Positions 5,816-6,353 of a stretch of 6,353 nucleotides of DNA are shown here, one piece after another; the first letter of the stretch is position 1, and each line of letters opens with the position of its first letter. Made by a program: the position numbers and the translations under genes. Source of the DNA: JBFLYE01 sp040756715 [NCBI: bacterium] (GTDB taxonomy: Bacteria; UBA9089; UBA9088); contig JBFLYE010000197.1 of the NCBI GenBank assembly GCA_040756715.1, positions 1 through 6,353 on the forward strand, given 5' to 3'. The notes under the pieces were generated by a model that saw only the letters and a program-made list of their open reading frames with translations, was not told where the DNA came from and did no database searches.

Positions 5816-5949
5816 TTTCCCTTCCTTGAAGGGGTGGCAGAGCGAAGGTCTGACGGGGTAGGTGGAACTTCGACGAAAACACTCCGTCTGCTTTCGAGGG
5901 AGACCTCTCTAACACCCCGTCGCTTCGCAACACCCCTCTAAAAGAGGGG
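5816..5949. mobile_element. MITE-like non-coding inverted-repeat element
   Basis: The element is markedly more GC-rich than its surroundings. It has hairpins at both ends: CCCTTC-CTT-GAAGGG (5819-5833) and CCCCTCT-AAA-AGAGGGG (5933-5949). The flanking internal arms are imperfectly complementary: GGGGTGGCAGAGCGAAG on the left pairs with CGCTTCGCAACACCCC on the right, and GACGGGGT pairs with ACCCCGTC (5913-5920). The sequence AATGA stands directly outside both ends (5811-5815 and 5950-5954), as a 5-base target duplication would. It has no open reading frame of note. I infer a non-autonomous element or dispersed repeat, mobilised in trans if at all; no transposase is present here. Confidence 0.65.
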
Positions 5950-5961
5950 AATGAGGGGAAT
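5944..5961. repeat. Perfect 9-base tandem duplication at the right end of the element
   Basis: GAGGGGAAT occurs at 5944-5952 and again at 5953-5961. It straddles the right boundary of the element and is followed directly by the ribosome site of the next gene. It could come from slippage or from imprecise insertion. Confidence 0.7.
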
Positions 5962-5976
5962 GGAAGGTTGTGTAAG

Positions 5977-6353
5977 ATGAAAAAGTCAATCTTTAGGATT
6001 TTGATGGGTTTGGGTTTGATTTTCTGGCTATACCCCTCCTATGCTAGTCTCACCAAGCAGGATATCGAGGAGATAAGGAAGATTGTAAAGGAAGAGATTC
6101 AACATGTAGATAAACGGATAGATAGTTTAGATAAACGGATAGATGACCTACGCCAGGAAATGAATACAAGAATAGATTCCTTGCAAAACCTTCTTTATGT
6201 CATTCTAGCTGGTATCTTTGGCTTGGTTGGCTTTGTCCTCTGGGATAGAAGGTCTGCCCTTGCCCCTGCTGTTAGAAAGGCAAAGGAGCTTGAGGAAAGG
6301 GAAGAAAGAATAGAAAGGGCTTTAAAGGAATATGCATTTCAAGAGCCAAGATT
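5977..6353 (+). CDS. Exported or membrane-anchored coiled-coil protein of unknown function, 3' end cut by window edge
   Basis: An open frame of 125 codons runs off the right edge. GGAAGG (5962-5967) lies 9 bases before the ATG. Residues 1-23 look like a signal peptide: MKK, a hydrophobic core, then S-Y-A as a cleavage site. Residues 26-70 are a charged coiled-coil region with a near-repeated heptad, DKRIDSL then DKRIDDL (45-58), encoded by a 15-base exact repeat with a 21-base period (6109-6123 and 6130-6144). A membrane segment follows at about 72-89 (LLYVILAGIFGLVGFVLW), then a charged, helical cytoplasmic-type tail rich in E, R and K. Small proteins of this plan are common in uncultured candidate phyla with no known function. 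I do not recognise a named family. The repeat element lies directly upstream and probably in its leader. Confidence 0.8.
   Translation, partial: MKKSIFRILMGLGLIFWLYPSYASLTKQDIEEIRKIVKEEIQHVDKRIDSLDKRIDDLRQEMNTRIDSLQNLLYVILAGIFGLVGFVLWDRRSALAPAVRKAKELEEREERIERALKEYAFQEPR

Noticed and set aside
5816-5949. Structured RNA gene or riboswitch instead of a repeat element
   Set aside because: The near-symmetric arms, hairpins at both tips and flanking AATGA fit a MITE better; I recognise no known riboswitch or tRNA core. Not fully excluded.

Overview
The window is AT-rich, protein-dense bacterial DNA. Arginine is mostly AGA/AGG, intergenic gaps are short, genes often overlap by 1-20 bases, and the promoters look like ordinary sigma-70 sites. 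Short tandem and dispersed repeats lie both between and inside genes. Together with a large GT-C/TPR membrane protein (DUF2723 type), this fits an uncultured, Gram-negative-like candidate phylum (an Omnitrophota, Desantisbacteria or WOR-3-like lineage would be my guess). No marker here fixes the taxon, and the placement is an inference.

Layout. (1) Positions 1-1097, minus strand: rpmA (ribosomal protein L27) followed by the ribosome-assembly GTPase obg. Obg starts at TTG inside the end of rpmA and runs off the left edge. (2) Positions 1098-1169: a compact divergent promoter region. Two back-to-back promoters, each with a perfect TATAAT and a 17-base spacer, have -35 boxes lying in the two halves of an inverted repeat. 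(3) Positions 1170-2946, plus strand: a tightly overlapping operon of folE (GTP cyclohydrolase I), a stand-alone pyruvate-kinase C-terminal-domain protein of unknown function, and a ComF-type phosphoribosyltransferase. (4) Positions 2947-3152: a repeat-bearing gap with 7-base and 9-base tandem motifs, ending in a fully consensus promoter. (5) Positions 3153-5716: a Phd/YefM-RelE/ParE toxin-antitoxin pair whose toxin gene overlaps a 685-residue DUF2723 glycosyltransferase-like membrane protein with C-terminal TPRs. That gene carries two in-frame heptanucleotide repeat arrays. (6) Positions 5717-5976: an AT-only palindrome, a possible promoter and a MITE-like element of about 134 bp with hairpin ends. 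(7) Positions 5977-6353: the start of a gene for a secreted or membrane-anchored coiled-coil protein, cut by the right edge.

How it fits together. The left part is housekeeping (translation, ribosome assembly, pterin synthesis). The right part looks accessory, with a toxin-antitoxin module placed so that its promoter probably also drives the glycosyltransferase gene. I see no CRISPR array, tRNA, rRNA, transposase or phage gene. The most distinctive features are the repeat biology (heptamer arrays at three loci, two of them translated) and the promoter architecture (very short leaders, shared inverted repeat). I did not find convincing evidence of an entirely new multi-gene system.
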